DNA of 64,000 bases, taken from positions 48,901 through 112,900 of the forward strand of contig CACMTZ010000005.1 in the NCBI GenBank assembly GCA_902616725.1, written 5' to 3'. Within the stretch, counting starts at the first letter, position 1. Each line of letters begins with the position of its first letter. Both the position numbers and the translations under genes were made by a program. The notes under the pieces are model-generated. The model was not told the origin of the DNA and did not search any database. It saw only the letters and a program-made list of their open reading frames with translations. This DNA is from an uncultured Pelagibacteraceae bacterium (GTDB lineage Bacteria > Pseudomonadota > Alphaproteobacteria > Pelagibacterales > Pelagibacteraceae). Positions 1 to 11,786 of the stretch are shown piece after piece.

Positions 1-3000
1 AGATTTTTTATATTTTAAAATTGATAGGAAGAAAAAAATTCTCGCATCTACTTTATTACTTGCTCTTGGTTATTCAAAAAGCGAAATTGTAAATGAATTT
101 TATGAGTCAGAAAAATTTATTTTTGATACAAAATCAGAAAAGTGGAAAACAAAATTTAACCCTGAAAATTATAAAGCTAAAAATTTTTCTGAAGAAGTTG
201 TTGATGCTAAATCAGGAAAAGTTGTTATTAAATTAGGAGAAAAAATAAATTATTTAAATGCTAAAAAATTATCTAATGATGGATTAAAAGATATACTAGT
301 TGCGAAAGAATCATTATTTGGAAAGTTTTTACATAAAGATATTAAATTAAATGATCAAGAGGACGGATTATTAAAAATTGGTACTGAGTTAAATGAAACA
401 ATCATTCAACAAATTTTGGATGCCAATATTACAAGTCTAGATATTTCTGTAACAAATTCTATAAACAAAGGTCCTTATTTACTCACTACAATCCTGAATG
501 ACAAAAATAATACTAAAGATGAGGCAATTACTGAAATTTATAAGATGTTAAGACCTGGTGAACCTCCAACAATTGAAATAGCAACTCAAATTTTTAATAA
601 TTTATTCTTTAGTTCAGACCGATATGACTTGTCTGACGTTGGAAGAGTCAAAATGAATTCTAGATTAGATTTAGAATGCTCAGATAAAATTACGATATTA
701 AGAAATGATGATATTTTAGCAATTATTCGTAAAATGTTGGACCTAAGAGATGGTAAAGATGATGTTGATGACATTGATCATCTTGGAAATAGAAGAGTTA
801 GATCTGTAGGTGAATTAGTTGAAAATCAAGCTCGTATTGGTGTTTATAGAATGGAAAGAGCAATTAAAGAAAAAATGACTACTTTAGATATCGAGTCAGC
901 AATGCCACAAGATTTGATAAACGCAAAACCACTCACAATTTCATTAAAAGATTTTTTTGCAAGTTCTCAACTTTCTCAATTTATGGATCAAACAAATCCA
1001 CTTTCAGAAATTACTCATAAAAGAAGAGTTTCTGCTTTAGGCCCTGGTGGACTAACAAGGGAGCGAGCTGGGTTTGAGGTTAGAGACGTGCATCCAACTC
1101 ATTATGGAAGAATTTGTCCAATTGAGACTCCAGAGGGCCCAAATATTGGCTTGATCAATAGTTTATCTACTTATGCAAAAATTAATAAATATGGTTTTAT
1201 TGAAAGTCCTTACAAGAGAGTAAAAGAAGGTGTTGTTCAAGATAAAGTAGAATATTTGTCCGCAATGGAGGAAACAAAATTTACTATAGCCCAAGCTAAT
1301 ACTAAAATTGATAAAAATGGAAAAATAGTTGAGGAATTAGTTTCCTGTAGACAAAACTTAAACTTCCTTTTAGCAAAACCTGAAACGATAGATTATATTG
1401 ACGTATCACCTAAACAATTGGTTTCGGTGGCTGCTTCATTGATACCTTTCTTAGAGAATGATGATGCGAATAGAGCATTAATGGGTTCTAACATGATGAG
1501 ACAAGCTGTTCCGTTATTAAAACCTGAGGCACCTTTGGTTGGTACTGGAATAGAAAGTGATGTTGCATTAGATTCGGGGGTTACAATTGTTGCTAAAAGA
1601 GACGGAGTAGTAGATAAAATTGATGGTAAAAGAATTGTAATTAAAGTTACAGAAGAAACTGATTTCTCAAAATCTGGTGTTGATATTTATAATTTACAAA
1701 AATTTAAAAGATCTAACCAAAACACATGTATTAATCAAAGACCTTTGGTTAGAGTAGGAGATAAAGTAAAAACTGGTGATATTATTGCAGATGGTCCTTC
1801 GACTAAATTAGGCGAGTTAGCTTTAGGTAAAAATGTTACTGTAGCATTTATGCCTTGGCAGGGATACAATTTTGAAGATTCTATTTTAATTTCAGAAAGA
1901 TGCGTAACTGATGATGTATTTACTTCAGTACATATTGTTGAGTATGAGATTATGGCAAGAGATACAAAACTTGGTGAAGAAGAAATAACACGAGACATAC
2001 CTAACGTTAATGAAGAAGCTCTAAAAAATTTAGATGAGTCAGGAATAGTATATATTGGTGCAGAGGTAAATGCGGGAGATATACTGGTAGGTAAAGTGAC
2101 TCCTAAAGGGGATTCAGCATCAGGTCCTGAGGAAAAATTGTTGAGATCAATTTTTGGAGAAAAAGCAATTGATGTGACAGATACATCTTTAAGGATGTCT
2201 AGAGGAAGCAGTGGTACTGTAGTTGATGTAAGAGTGTTTAATAGACATGGAATAGAAAAAGATGAAAGATCCATCACAATTGAAAGAGCTGAAATTGATC
2301 AAGTGCAACAAGATAAAATTGTTGAGGAAGAAATTTTGGAGAGAAGTATTAAACAAAGAGCTGCTCAAATTTTATCAGGCGAAACCCTTTCTAAGAAAAT
2401 AAAAGATGTTGAAGCCGGCTCTAAATTAGATTTTGAGACAATAAATAAAATATCTATCAGCGATCTTTTTAAACTGACTATTTCAAATCCAAAAAATGAA
2501 AATGCATTATTACAATTAAAAGATCAGTATAATAAAGCAAAACAAGATATTACCGAAAGATTTGAAGATAAAGTTTTAAAAATTAGAAGTGGTGATGATT
2601 TATTACCTAGTGTGATGAAAATGGTAAAGGTTTTTGTTGCAATCAAAAGAAGATTAAGACCAGGTGATAAAATGTCAGGAAGGCATGGTAATAAAGGAGT
2701 TGTCAGTAAGATTGTGCCAGTAGAAGACATGCCTTACAGAGAAGATGGACGACCAGTAGATATAGTTTTAAATCCTTTAGGTGTGCCTAGTCGGATGAAT
2801 GTAGGGCAAATCCTTGAAACTCATTTAGGATGGGCGTGTAAAGAATTCGGTGAACAAATTAAGAATTTAGTTAATGAAAATAATAAAAAAATTGAGAGAA
2901 ATGAAAAAATAGAGAGTTTTTTAAAATCTGTTTACGGTGAAGAAATATTTGATCAAAAAGTAGATAAATTAAGTAAAACAGAATTTAAAGATTTATGTGA

Positions 3001-3502
3001 AAATTTACAAAATGGTATAGCTATATCCACTCCAGTTTTTGATGGAGCTAAAGAAAAAAATGTAACAGAAATGTTAGAGTTAGCAAATTTACCTAAATCA
3101 GGACAAACTTATTTATGGGATGGAAGGACTGGTGAAAAATTTGACAGACCAGTTACTGTTGGAATAATTTACATGCTTAAACTTCATCATTTAGTGGAAG
3201 ACAAAATTCACGCTAGATCTACTGGTCCTTATAGTTTAGTAACTCAACAACCGTTGGGTGGAAAAGCTCAATTAGGTGGTCAAAGGTTTGGTGAAATGGA
3301 GGTATGGGCACTTGAAGCATATGGTGCATCATACACACTACAAGAAATACTTACTGTAAAATCTGATGATGTTGCTGGAAGAGTAAAAGTTTATGAGACT
3401 ATTGTTAAGGGTGAAGAAAACTTTGAGTCTGGAATACCAGAATCATTTAACGTACTTGTTAAAGAAATTAAATCTTTGGCATTAAATGTGGAATTAAATT
3501 AA
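1..3502 (+). CDS. rpoB: RNA polymerase beta subunit, partial (N-terminal part lies before the window)
   Basis: The reading frame is open from base 2 and encodes the last 1166 residues of the beta subunit, the half of the RNA polymerase catalytic core that contacts RNA and DNA. About 200 N-terminal residues are expected upstream of the window. The rifampicin-binding cluster is visible ([20 protein letters not shown], then [10 protein letters not shown]), with the usual drug-sensitive Asp, His and Ser residues. The downstream [20 protein letters not shown] and the C-terminal [20 protein letters not shown] are family hallmarks. It ends two bases before rpoC (TAA-TT-ATG), so the two large subunits are translated from one message. 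The identification is certain; only the 5' end is missing. Confidence 0.98.
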   Translation, partial: DFLYFKIDRKKKILASTLLLALGYSKSEIVNEFYESEKFIFDTKSEKWKTKFNPENYKAKNFSEEVVDAKSGKVVIKLGEKINYLNAKKLSNDGLKDILVAKESLFGKFLHKDIKLNDQEDGLLKIGTELNETIIQQILDANITSLDISVTNSINKGPYLLTTILNDKNNTKDEAITEIYKMLRPGEPPTIEIATQIFNNLFFSSDRYDLSDVGRVKMNSRLDLECSDKITILRNDDILAIIRKMLDLRDGKDDVDDIDHLGNRRVRSVGELVENQARIGVYRMERAIKEKMTTLDIESAMPQDLINAKPLTISLKDFFASSQLSQFMDQTNPLSEITHKRRVSALGPGGLTRERAGFEVRDVHPTHYGRICPIETPEGPNIGLINSLSTYAKINKYGFIESPYKRVKEGVVQDKVEYLSAMEETKFTIAQANTKIDKNGKIVEELVSCRQNLNFLLAKPETIDYIDVSPKQLVSVAASLIPFLENDDANRALMGSNMMRQAVPLLKPEAPLVGTGIESDVALDSGVTIVAKRDGVVDKIDGKRIVIKVTEETDFSKSGVDIYNLQKFKRSNQNTCINQRPLVRVGDKVKTGDIIADGPSTKLGELALGKNVTVAFMPWQGYNFEDSILISERCVTDDVFTSVHIVEYEIMARDTKLGEEEITRDIPNVNEEALKNLDESGIVYIGAEVNAGDILVGKVTPKGDSASGPEEKLLRSIFGEKAIDVTDTSLRMSRGSSGTVVDVRVFNRHGIEKDERSITIERAEIDQVQQDKIVEEEILERSIKQRAAQILSGETLSKKIKDVEAGSKLDFETINKISISDLFKLTISNPKNENALLQLKDQYNKAKQDITERFEDKVLKIRSGDDLLPSVMKMVKVFVAIKRRLRPGDKMSGRHGNKGVVSKIVPVEDMPYREDGRPVDIVLNPLGVPSRMNVGQILETHLGWACKEFGEQIKNLVNENNKKIERNEKIESFLKSVYGEEIFDQKVDKLSKTEFKDLCENLQNGIAISTPVFDGAKEKNVTEMLELANLPKSGQTYLWDGRTGEKFDRPVTVGIIYMLKLHHLVEDKIHARSTGPYSLVTQQPLGGKAQLGGQRFGEMEVWALEAYGASYTLQEILTVKSDDVAGRVKVYETIVKGEENFESGIPESFNVLVKEIKSLALNVELN

Positions 3503-3504
3503 TT

Positions 3505-6500
3505 ATGAAAAAAGAACTAACAGATCTATTTAAAAATTCAGAAATATCTGAAGCTCAAAATTTTAATAGTATCAAGATCTCATTAGCTAGCCCAGAGAAA
3601 ATAAAATCTTGGACCTATGGTGAAATTAAAAAACCAGAAACTATTAATTATAGAACTTTTAGACCAGAGAAAGATGGTCTTTTCTGTGCAAGAATCTTTG
3701 GTCCAATTAAAGATTATGAGTGTTTGTGTGGAAAATATAAAAGAATGAAATTTAGAGGCATCATCTGTGAGAAATGTGGTGTTGAAGTGACAAAATCAAA
3801 TGTTCGAAGAGAACGGATGGGTCACATTAATTTAGCAACACCTGTTGCACATATATGGTTTTTAAAATCACTACCAAGTAGAATAGCACTTGCTGTTGAT
3901 ATGAAGCTCAAAGAAGTCGAAAGGGTTTTGTATTTTGAAAATTTTATTGTCATTGAGCCAGGTTTAACAGGTCTGCAAAAAAATCAGCTTTTAAATGAGG
4001 AAGAACTAGCAAAATATCAAGATGAATATGGTGAGGAGGCCTTTACAGCTGGAATTGGAGCTGAAGCAGTTCTGGAAATGCTTAAAAATCTTGATTTAGA
4101 GTTAGAGAGAAAAAATCTTGTTGATTATATCAAAGAGACGAAGTCAAAAGTTAATGAAGAAAGAGCTATTAAGAGATTAAAATTAATCGAGTCTTTTATT
4201 GAAACTGGTCAAAAACCTGAATGGATGATCATGACTGTTGTTCCGGTTATTCCACCAGAATTAAGACCATTAGTTCCTTTAGATGGTGGTAGATTTGCAA
4301 CATCAGATCTAAATGATCTTTATAGAAGGGTTATTAATAGAAATAATCGTTTAAAGAGACTAATGGATCTTAAGGCACCAGATATTATCATCAGAAATGA
4401 AAAAAGAATGTTACAAGAATCTGTTGATGCACTTTTTGATAACGGTAGAAGAGGTAGAGTAATTACTGGAACAGGTAAAAGACCATTAAAATCTTTAGCT
4501 GAGATGTTAAAAGGAAAACAAGGAAGATTTAGACAAAATCTTCTTGGTAAAAGAGTTGATTATTCTGGTCGTTCAGTCATCGTAGTAGGTCCAGACCTAA
4601 AATTACACGAATGTGGATTGCCAAAAAAAATGGCGTTAGAGTTATTTAAACCATTTTTATATGCAAGACTTAACAAACTAGGTTTAGCTTCAACAATTAA
4701 ACAAGCAAAAAAATTAGTTGAGAAAGAAACTAACGCTGTCTGGGATGCACTTGAATTAATTGTTAGAGAACATCCAGTTTTACTAAATAGAGCTCCAACA
4801 CTTCATAGGTTGGGAGTTCAAGCTTTTGAACCAAAATTAATTGAGGGAGATGCGATTGAATTACACCCTTTAACATGTGCTGCGTTTAATGCAGATTTTG
4901 ATGGTGATCAAATGGCTGTTCACGTTCCTTTAAGTTTGGAGGCACAACTTGAGGCCAGAATATTAATGCTATCAACTAATAATATTCTTTCTCCATCTAA
5001 CGGAAAGCCAATAATTGTCCCAAGTCAGGATATGATTTTAGGAATTTATTATTTATCTCAAGAACCAGTCACTGATAAGCCAGCTGGATATTTTTTAAAT
5101 GCAGATCAAATTGAATTTGCGCTTTCTTCTGGTCAAATAAAAGTCCATAGTACGATTATTTCTAGATTTGAAACAATTGATGAAAAAGGTAATCAAAAAT
5201 TTGAGAAGTACACTTCTACTGCAGGAAGATTTTTACTAGCTAATTTATTACCAAAAAATTATAATATTAAGTTTTCTTTGATAGATAGAATTTTACCAAA
5301 GAAAACAGTTTCAGAAATTATTGATATTGTCTTTAGATTTTGTGGTCAAAAAACAACAGTCATTTTCTGTGATAAATTAAAAGATCTAGGCTTTAAACAT
5401 GCATTTAAAGCTGGGATTTCTTTTGGTAAAGATGATTTAGTTATCCCCGAAAATAAAACTCAATTAATTGATGACACAAAAAAACTAATCGCTGATTATG
5501 AGACACAATATGCAGAAGGTTTAATCACTAGAGGTGAAAAATATAATAAAGTCGTTGATGCTTGGTCAAAATGTACAGATAAAGTTGCTGGTGAGATGAT
5601 GAAAGGAATTTCTGCAACGGAAAAAACTTCAGAGGGATTGAAAATAAATTCAGTATTTATGATGGCAGATAGTGGAGCAAGAGGATCTGCAGCACAAATG
5701 AAACAATTAGCTGGAATGAGAGGACTAATTGCAAAACCATCAGGTGAAATTATTGAAAGTCCAATAACCTCAAATTTTAAAGAAGGTTTAACTGCATTAG
5801 AATATTTTAACTCTACACATGGTGCTAGAAAAGGTCTAGCTGATACAGCCCTTAAAACTGCAAGTTCAGGTTATTTAACTAGAAGACTTTGCGATGTTGC
5901 TCAAGATTTAACAATTACGAAAAAAAATTGTGATAATCCTGGCTTTATAGAATTATCAGAAATTTTAGAAGGTGGTAATGTCGTTGTGAGTTTATCTGAA
6001 AGAGCTTTAGGTAGAGTTGTTGCAACTGATGTAAAGCACCCAATATCTGGCGAAGTAATAATCAAGAAATCATCAATGATAGACGAATTTGGCTGTGATA
6101 AAATTGATTCCGCTGGAATAAAATCATTGAAAGTTTTTTCAGTTATGACGTGTAGTTCCAAAGAAGGTGTTTGTGCAACTTGTTATGGACGAGACTTATC
6201 AAGAGGTCAAATGGTACATGTTGGTGAGGCTATTGGAATGATTTCTGCACAATCGATTGGAGAACCAGGGACACAATTAACAATGAGAACTTTCCACGTA
6301 GGTGGTACTGCTTCAGTCAAACAAGACTCACAAATAGTAACTAAAAATGAAGGAACTTTAAAAATTATTAATTCAAATATTTTAGAAGACTCTAAAAAGA
6401 ACTTAATTGTCATGGGTAGAAATACACAATTATCTATTGAGGATGATAATGGAGTTCAGATTGCTGTTTATAAAGTAGCTTATGGTTCGAAATTATTTTT

Positions 6501-7668
6501 TAAAAATGATGATAAAGTTAAAGCTAACACAAAAATTTGTGAATGGGATCCTTATACTACACCGGTAATTGCTGAAAAAAGTGGTATCGCAAGCTATGTT
6601 GATTTAATTGATGGAGTATCTATTCAAGAAACTACAGATGATGCAACAGGTATCTCATCGAAATCGGTAGTAGATTGGAGATCTCAATCAAAAAGTACAG
6701 ATTTAAAACCAAGAATTACTTTAAGAGATGAAAAGGGAAACGTTATTAAAAAGGCAGATGATAATGAGGCAAGATATTATCTAGTCCCTGACTCAATCTT
6801 ATCAGTTAAAGATGGTCAAAAAGTTTCTGCTGGTGATGTTATTGCAAGATTACCTAAAGAAACTACTAAAACAAAAGATATTACTGGAGGCCTTCCAAGA
6901 GTTGCTGAATTGTTTGAAGCCAGAAAAGCTAAGGATAGTGCAATCATTGCTGAAAATGATGGACAAGTTATATTTGGAAAAGAAGTTAGAGGAAAACAAA
7001 GAATATCAATTGTGCCTGAAGATGGGTCAGAACCATCTAATTATTTAATACCCAAAGGAAAACATATTAATTTTAATCAGGGTGAAAAAATTAAAAAAGG
7101 AGAATATTTATTAGATGGACAACCATTACCACACGATATTCTTAGAATTATGGGCATAAAAGATTTAACTGAATATTTTGTTAATCAAGTTCAAGAGGTT
7201 TATAGGTTACAGGGTGTAATTATTAACGATAAACACATAGAAACTATTTTAAGACAAATGTTGAAAAAAGTTGAGGTAAAAACTACTGGTGATTCCTCTT
7301 ACTTACCCGGTGAAATCATTGATAGAATTAAATTTGATAACGTTAATGAAAAATTAAAATCTGAAGGTAAAAAACCAGCAACTGGAGAAAGAGTTTTAAT
7401 GGGAATTACCAAAGCTTCTCTTCAGACTGAGTCTTTTATATCCGCTGCATCATTCCAGGAAACTACAAGAGTTCTTACCGATGCTGCTATTAAGGGTAAA
7501 GTTGATCCACTTAATGGTTTAAAAGAGAATGTAATAGTTGGACGATTAGTACCTGCTGGAACTGGTAATATTAAAAATAAATGGAACAAAAAAGCTCTAC
7601 AAGATGACAATAAATTTCTTTCTGAGCAAGAACAGATTGAACAGCCAGAAACCCCTGTAAATCAATAA
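3505..7668 (+). CDS. rpoC: RNA polymerase beta-prime subunit
   Basis: This is the 1387-residue catalytic subunit of RNA polymerase. The N-terminal zinc-binding module has the pattern CLCGKYKR followed by CEKCGVEV. The Mg-chelating active-site loop [12 protein letters not shown] starts near residue 462. The second zinc cluster contains [11 protein letters not shown] (around 883), and the trigger-loop region [16 protein letters not shown] begins near 918. Length and domain order match alphaproteobacterial RpoC. It follows rpoB by two bases and is the last gene before the 165-bp rpsL leader, so transcription may end or be modulated there. No unusual substitutions were noticed in the catalytic loop. 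Confidence 0.98.
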   Translation: MKKELTDLFKNSEISEAQNFNSIKISLASPEKIKSWTYGEIKKPETINYRTFRPEKDGLFCARIFGPIKDYECLCGKYKRMKFRGIICEKCGVEVTKSNVRRERMGHINLATPVAHIWFLKSLPSRIALAVDMKLKEVERVLYFENFIVIEPGLTGLQKNQLLNEEELAKYQDEYGEEAFTAGIGAEAVLEMLKNLDLELERKNLVDYIKETKSKVNEERAIKRLKLIESFIETGQKPEWMIMTVVPVIPPELRPLVPLDGGRFATSDLNDLYRRVINRNNRLKRLMDLKAPDIIIRNEKRMLQESVDALFDNGRRGRVITGTGKRPLKSLAEMLKGKQGRFRQNLLGKRVDYSGRSVIVVGPDLKLHECGLPKKMALELFKPFLYARLNKLGLASTIKQAKKLVEKETNAVWDALELIVREHPVLLNRAPTLHRLGVQAFEPKLIEGDAIELHPLTCAAFNADFDGDQMAVHVPLSLEAQLEARILMLSTNNILSPSNGKPIIVPSQDMILGIYYLSQEPVTDKPAGYFLNADQIEFALSSGQIKVHSTIISRFETIDEKGNQKFEKYTSTAGRFLLANLLPKNYNIKFSLIDRILPKKTVSEIIDIVFRFCGQKTTVIFCDKLKDLGFKHAFKAGISFGKDDLVIPENKTQLIDDTKKLIADYETQYAEGLITRGEKYNKVVDAWSKCTDKVAGEMMKGISATEKTSEGLKINSVFMMADSGARGSAAQMKQLAGMRGLIAKPSGEIIESPITSNFKEGLTALEYFNSTHGARKGLADTALKTASSGYLTRRLCDVAQDLTITKKNCDNPGFIELSEILEGGNVVVSLSERALGRVVATDVKHPISGEVIIKKSSMIDEFGCDKIDSAGIKSLKVFSVMTCSSKEGVCATCYGRDLSRGQMVHVGEAIGMISAQSIGEPGTQLTMRTFHVGGTASVKQDSQIVTKNEGTLKIINSNILEDSKKNLIVMGRNTQLSIEDDNGVQIAVYKVAYGSKLFFKNDDKVKANTKICEWDPYTTPVIAEKSGIASYVDLIDGVSIQETTDDATGISSKSVVDWRSQSKSTDLKPRITLRDEKGNVIKKADDNEARYYLVPDSILSVKDGQKVSAGDVIARLPKETTKTKDITGGLPRVAELFEARKAKDSAIIAENDGQVIFGKEVRGKQRISIVPEDGSEPSNYLIPKGKHINFNQGEKIKKGEYLLDGQPLPHDILRIMGIKDLTEYFVNQVQEVYRLQGVIINDKHIETILRQMLKKVEVKTTGDSSYLPGEIIDRIKFDNVNEKLKSEGKKPATGERVLMGITKASLQTESFISAASFQETTRVLTDAAIKGKVDPLNGLKENVIVGRLVPAGTGNIKNKWNKKALQDDNKFLSEQEQIEQPETPVNQ

Positions 7669-7697
7669 AAATAACACGTTTGCTAATTAGTTTTAGT

Positions 7698-7725
7698 TTG
7701 ACAAAATTAAATTAATAAGTATTTT
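7698..7725 (+). promoter_or_regulatory. candidate sigma-70 promoter for the rpsL (str) genes
   Basis: A perfect TTGACA (7698-7703) is followed after 16 bp by TATTTT (7720-7725), a four-of-six match to the -10 consensus. It sits just inside the longest intergenic gap, upstream of rpsL. Transcription would start near 7732 and give a leader of about 100 nt containing two hairpins. AT-rich DNA throws up such matches by chance, so this is a candidate only. Confidence 0.4.
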
Positions 7726-7748
7726 GGCGATATTTTTTGGTTGGAATG

Positions 7749-7768
7749 TAGTGTTAACTTTGACACTA
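7749..7768 (+). other. hairpin 1 in the rpsL leader
   Basis: TAGTGT and ACACTA form a perfect 6-bp stem around an 8-nt loop (TAACTTTG). It lies between the candidate promoter and rpsL. Its 3' side overlaps TGACA (7761-7765), which is complementary to the loop of the next hairpin, so the two could form alternative structures. No run of T follows, so it does not look like an intrinsic terminator. Confidence 0.4.
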
Positions 7769-7779
7769 AACGCTGCCAC

Positions 7780-7799
7780 AAATAACCTGTCAGTTATTT
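7780..7799 (+). other. hairpin 2 in the rpsL leader
   Basis: AAATAAC and GTTATTT form a perfect 7-bp stem around the 6-nt loop CTGTCA, ending 34 nt before the rpsL start codon. The loop's TGTCA can pair with TGACA at 7761-7765, which suggests a pseudoknot or a switch with hairpin 1. Leader-mediated control of rpsL is known in other bacteria; function here is inference. Confidence 0.4.
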
Positions 7800-7833
7800 C
7801 ATTCAAAAATTAACAATTATTAAATTTATAAAT

Positions 7834-8205
7834 ATGCCAACTATTAACCAGTTGTTAAGAAAAAAAAGAGCTAAACCAATTGCTAGGAATAAAGTTCCAG
7901 CATTACAAAAACAACCACTCAAACGAGGTGTTTGTGTAAAAGTTTATACAACAACTCCAAAAAAACCTAATTCTGCTTTAAGAAAAGTTGCAAGGGTGAG
8001 ATTATCAAATGGTTTTGAAGTAACTGCTTATATACCTGGAGAAGGTCATAATCTTCAAGAACATTCTGTGGTATTAATTAGAGGTGGAAGGGTAAAAGAT
8101 TTACCAGGTGTTCGTTATCACATTTTAAGAGGTAATCTAGACACTCAGGGTGTAGCAAATAGAAAAAAAAGAAGATCCTTATACGGAACGAAAAAAGGTA
8201 AATAG
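7834..8205 (+). CDS. rpsL: 30S ribosomal protein S12
   Basis: This 123-residue protein sits at the decoding centre of the small subunit and influences accuracy. The streptomycin-related segment [18 protein letters not shown] and the loop [17 protein letters not shown], which holds the Asp that is methylthiolated in many bacteria, are both intact. The Lys residues at classic resistance positions are wild type. No Shine-Dalgarno sequence precedes the ATG (the upstream bases are an A/T run), so initiation may depend on an unstructured leader. It is the first gene of the str block; rpsG follows after two bases. Confidence 0.98.
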   Translation: MPTINQLLRKKRAKPIARNKVPALQKQPLKRGVCVKVYTTTPKKPNSALRKVARVRLSNGFEVTAYIPGEGHNLQEHSVVLIRGGRVKDLPGVRYHILRGNLDTQGVANRKKRRSLYGTKKGK

Positions 8206-8207
8206 AC

Positions 8208-8678
8208 ATGTCTAGAAAAAAAACACAGCCAAAAAAAAATATTGTTCCTGATCCAAAATTTAATTCCACAATTATACCTAAATTAATTAATAATATTATG
8301 TATGACGGCAAAAGAGGTGTAGCCACTAAAATAGTCTATGATGCAATTGAAAAAATTAAAACAAAGTCAAAAGATGAACCTATTAATATTTTTAACGAAG
8401 CAATCAATAATATTAAACCAACTGTTGAAGTAAGATCACGAAGAGTAGGTGGTGCCACCTATCAAGTTCCAGTTGAAGTAAAAAGTAAAAGAGCACAAGC
8501 TTTAGCTATCAGATGGCTTATAGATTCAGCAAGAAAAAGAAAAGATAAACATATGTCTGATAAAATTTTTAATGAACTTTATGATGCGTATGAAAAAAAA
8601 GGTGCAGCTGTAAAGAAAAAAGAGGATGTACATAAAATGGCAGAGTCTAATAAGGCTTTTGCACACTTTAGGTGGTAA
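8208..8678 (+). CDS. rpsG: 30S ribosomal protein S7
   Basis: At 156 residues this is a normal-length S7, the primary assembly protein of the 30S head, which contacts the E site and the mRNA exit. The diagnostic segment VEVRSRRVGGATYQVPVEV and the C-terminal AESNKAFAHFRW are present. It lies two bases after rpsL and six before fusA, the classic str order. In E. coli S7 represses its own operon by binding the rpsL-rpsG spacer; here that spacer is only two bases, so that mechanism cannot operate in the same form. Confidence 0.98.
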   Translation: MSRKKTQPKKNIVPDPKFNSTIIPKLINNIMYDGKRGVATKIVYDAIEKIKTKSKDEPINIFNEAINNIKPTVEVRSRRVGGATYQVPVEVKSKRAQALAIRWLIDSARKRKDKHMSDKIFNELYDAYEKKGAAVKKKEDVHKMAESNKAFAHFRW

Positions 8679-8684
8679 AATATT

Positions 8685-10763
8685 ATGGCTAGATCTCACA
8701 CATTAGATAAATATAGAAACATCGGGATTATGGCCCACATTGATGCAGGTAAAACAACCACAACTGAAAGAATTTTATATTACACAGGTAAAAGTCATAA
8801 AATTGGTGAGGTTCATGATGGTGCAGCGACCATGGATTGGATGGAACAAGAACAAGAAAGAGGCATTACAATTACATCAGCAGCAACAACCTGCTTCTGG
8901 CAAGACCATAGAATTAATATTATCGATACACCAGGTCACGTAGATTTTACTATTGAAGTAGAAAGATCACTTAAAGTACTTGATGGTGCGGTTGCAGTGT
9001 TTGATGGTGTGGCAGGTGTAGAACCTCAATCAGAAACAGTATGGCGACAAGCTGACAAATATAAAGTACCAAGAATTTGTTTTGTAAATAAGTTAGATAG
9101 AACTGGAGCGGACTTTTTTAGGTGCGTAAATATGATTAAAGACAGATTGGGAGCAAAACCATTGGTCATACAAGTACCAATCGGTATTGAAGCCTCTCTA
9201 GCTGGTGTTGTTGACCTTGTTAAAATGAAAGCACAAGTTTGGAAAAATGAGGCTTTAGGTGCTGAATGGGAATATAAGGAAATCCCAGAAGATCTTAAAG
9301 AAATATCTCAAAAATATCGAACAGAATTAGTTGAAATGGCCGTTGAGCAAGACGAAAAACTGATGGAGTCTTATCTTAATGGTGAAGAAATTAAAGAAGA
9401 AGATTTGATTAAATGTATAAGAAAAGGAACACTAAACTTTGATTTTGTTCCAGTATTAACTGGTTCAGCTTTTAAAAATAAAGGTGTTCAGCCACTACTT
9501 GATGCAGTGATTAATTATCTTCCCAGCCCTATAGATATTGGCTCAATTAAAGGAACTAAATTAGGATCAGAAGATGAAATTGAAATGAAATTTGATGATA
9601 GTGCACCATTTTCTGCCCTAGCATTTAAGGTAGCAAATGACCCATTTGTCGGATCTTTAACATTTATTAGAATTTATTCAGGCACAATAAAAACAGGAAC
9701 GGCTGTATACAATTCATCAAAAGAAAAAGAAGAAAGAGTTGGTAGAATGTTGTTAATGCATGCTAACTCTCGAGAGGACATCAAAGAAGCTAACGCAGGA
9801 GATATTGTGTCACTAGCTGGTTTGAAAAATACCATTACTGGTCATACATTATGCAATAAAGACAATCCAGTTCTTCTAGAACCAATGGAATTTCCTGATC
9901 CAGTAATTGAAATTGCTGTTGAACCAAAAACAAAAGCTGACCAAGAGAAAATGGGAGAAGCTTTAGGCAGATTAGCTAAAGAAGATCCCTCATTTAGAGT
10001 TTCATCTGATGAGGAGTCTGGACAAACAATTATTAAAGGAATGGGTGAATTACACTTAGATATTATTGTAGATAGAATGAAAAGAGAATTTAAAGTTGAG
10101 GCAAATGTTGGAGCTCCACAAGTAGCATACAGAGAAACAATAGAAAACTCATCAGAAGTAGAATACACACATAAAAAACAAAGTGGTGGTGCAGGACAAT
10201 TTGCAAAAGTCAAATTATTGGTAGAACCTCAAGAGCCTGGTAAAGGGAGATCTGTTGAAAGTAAAATCAAAGGTGGAGCAATTCCAAAAGAATTCATTCC
10301 TGGCGTCGAAAAAGGTATCGAAACAGTATCAGATGGTGGAATTCTAGCAGGATTTCCAATGATTGATTATAAAGTTACTATTTTAGATGGTTTACATCAC
10401 GATGTTGACTCTAGCGTATTAGCTTTTGAACTTGCAAGTAGAGCATGTTTTAAAGATGCTTGTACAAAAGGTGGTTTAAAATTACTAGAGCCGGTCATGA
10501 GAGTTGAGGTAGTTACGCCTGAGGACTATATGGGTGATGTTATTGGAGACTTAAATAGTCGAAGAGGACAAATAAGTACTCAAGAACAAAGAGGTAATGC
10601 AACTGTAATAACTGCAATGGTGCCTTTAGCAAATATGTTTGGATATATTAATAGTTTAAGATCAATGTCACAAGGGCGAGCTCAATATTCAATGTTTTTT
10701 GATCACTATGCAAAAGTACCACAAAATGTTCAAGACGAAGTAACAAAAAAAATAGCAGGCTAA
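8685..10763 (+). CDS. fusA: elongation factor G
   Basis: EF-G (692 residues) is the GTPase that drives translocation of tRNA and mRNA. The P-loop AHIDAGKTT occupies residues 17-25, followed by the switch I region [11 protein letters not shown], the G3 motif DTPGHVDF and the G4 motif [10 protein letters not shown]. Domain IV and V segments such as GGAGQFAKV and [21 protein letters not shown] are intact. rpsJ begins one base after its stop codon. Many alphaproteobacteria carry tuf between fusA and rpsJ; it is absent here, so EF-Tu must be encoded elsewhere. Confidence 0.98.
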   Translation: MARSHTLDKYRNIGIMAHIDAGKTTTTERILYYTGKSHKIGEVHDGAATMDWMEQEQERGITITSAATTCFWQDHRINIIDTPGHVDFTIEVERSLKVLDGAVAVFDGVAGVEPQSETVWRQADKYKVPRICFVNKLDRTGADFFRCVNMIKDRLGAKPLVIQVPIGIEASLAGVVDLVKMKAQVWKNEALGAEWEYKEIPEDLKEISQKYRTELVEMAVEQDEKLMESYLNGEEIKEEDLIKCIRKGTLNFDFVPVLTGSAFKNKGVQPLLDAVINYLPSPIDIGSIKGTKLGSEDEIEMKFDDSAPFSALAFKVANDPFVGSLTFIRIYSGTIKTGTAVYNSSKEKEERVGRMLLMHANSREDIKEANAGDIVSLAGLKNTITGHTLCNKDNPVLLEPMEFPDPVIEIAVEPKTKADQEKMGEALGRLAKEDPSFRVSSDEESGQTIIKGMGELHLDIIVDRMKREFKVEANVGAPQVAYRETIENSSEVEYTHKKQSGGAGQFAKVKLLVEPQEPGKGRSVESKIKGGAIPKEFIPGVEKGIETVSDGGILAGFPMIDYKVTILDGLHHDVDSSVLAFELASRACFKDACTKGGLKLLEPVMRVEVVTPEDYMGDVIGDLNSRRGQISTQEQRGNATVITAMVPLANMFGYINSLRSMSQGRAQYSMFFDHYAKVPQNVQDEVTKKIAG

Positions 10764-10764
10764 A

Positions 10765-11073
10765 ATGGAAAAACAGAATATTAGAATTAAACTTAGAGCT
10801 TACGACAATAAGATTTTAGATGCTTCAACTGAAGAGATTGTTAATACAGTCAAAAGAACTGGAGCTACAATAAAAGGTCCAATTCCGTTACCAACTAGAA
10901 TTGAAAGATATACAGTTTTAAGATCTCCTCATATAGATAAAAAAAGCAGAGAACAATTTGAGTCACGAACCCATAAAAGATTAATTGATATAATTGAGCC
11001 AACACCACAGACTGTCGAGGCTTTAATGAAGTTAGATTTAGCATCAGGAGTCGATGTGGAGATTAAGATATAA
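10765..11073 (+). CDS. rpsJ: 30S ribosomal protein S10 (NusE)
   Basis: This 102-residue protein is S10, part of the 30S head and, as NusE, a component of antitermination complexes that bridge NusG and RNA polymerase. Its signature is [20 protein letters not shown] near the start, then [19 protein letters not shown] and [17 protein letters not shown]. It opens the S10-type run and follows fusA by one base, so the str and S10 blocks are probably co-transcribed; no promoter-sized gap separates them. Confidence 0.98.
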   Translation: MEKQNIRIKLRAYDNKILDASTEEIVNTVKRTGATIKGPIPLPTRIERYTVLRSPHIDKKSREQFESRTHKRLIDIIEPTPQTVEALMKLDLASGVDVEIKI

Positions 11074-11075
11074 TT

Positions 11076-11786
11076 ATGAGCGAGATTGCTTTATTAGGAA
11101 AAAAAATTGGAATGACTAGAGAATTTTATAAATCTGGTCAGTTGGTTCCAGTTACTGTATTAAAAATGGAAAAAGCTAGAGTAATCCAAGTAATAGATAA
11201 AGAAAAAAGAGGTTATACTGCAGTTCAACTTGGATACGGGAAAATCAAAAACTCAAAACTAACAAAGGCTATGAAAGGTTATTTTTCAAAAAGAAATACT
11301 GAAGCTAAAAGGAAACTTAAAGAATATAGAGTTCAAAACATCGAAAATTACAAAGAGGGAAATGAATTTGGATTAGAGATTTTTAAAGATGTTAAATTTG
11401 TAGATACTAGATCAAAAACGATTGGAAAAGGTTTTGCAGGAGCTATGAAAAGACACAATTTTGGTGGTTTGAGAGCCACACATGGTGTTTCAATTTCACA
11501 TAGATCACATGGTTCAACGGGTCAAAGACAAGATCCTGGTAAAGTATTTAAGGGAAAAAAAATGGCTGGACATATGGGGGATAAATTAAGAACTATGCAA
11601 AATATTGAAATTATCAAAACGGATCTAGAAAATGAGCTTCTATATTTAAAAGGTTCTATCCCAGGAGCAAAAAACTCTGAAATTTTAGTAAAAGGTTCAG
11701 TTAAAAATATTAAAAAAATGACTATCAGTGAAAAACACAAAGCTGCTGAATTAGCTAAGAAAACGCCGGAGAAAAAGAAAAAATAA
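11076..11786 (+). CDS. rplC: 50S ribosomal protein L3
   Basis: L3 (236 residues) is an early-assembly protein whose loop reaches the peptidyl transferase centre. The core motif [20 protein letters not shown] contains the Gln that is methylated by PrmB in many bacteria. The protein is longer than E. coli L3 (209) because of a C-terminal extension ending in TPEKKKK, one of several charged tails in this block. Its stop overlaps the rplD start by one base (TAATG), favouring coupled translation. Confidence 0.97.
   Translation: MSEIALLGKKIGMTREFYKSGQLVPVTVLKMEKARVIQVIDKEKRGYTAVQLGYGKIKNSKLTKAMKGYFSKRNTEAKRKLKEYRVQNIENYKEGNEFGLEIFKDVKFVDTRSKTIGKGFAGAMKRHNFGGLRATHGVSISHRSHGSTGQRQDPGKVFKGKKMAGHMGDKLRTMQNIEIIKTDLENELLYLKGSIPGAKNSEILVKGSVKNIKKMTISEKHKAAELAKKTPEKKKK

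Noticed and set aside
1735..2277. 180-residue open frame on the minus strand inside rpoB
   Set aside because: Antisense shadow of a conserved gene, with a Ser/Leu/Thr-rich composition typical of reversed AT-rich coding and no recognisable motif.
7760..7789. Second TTGACA as a promoter -35 before rpsL
   Set aside because: The sequence 15-18 bp downstream (around TAACCT) is a poor -10, and the hexamer takes part in hairpin pairing.
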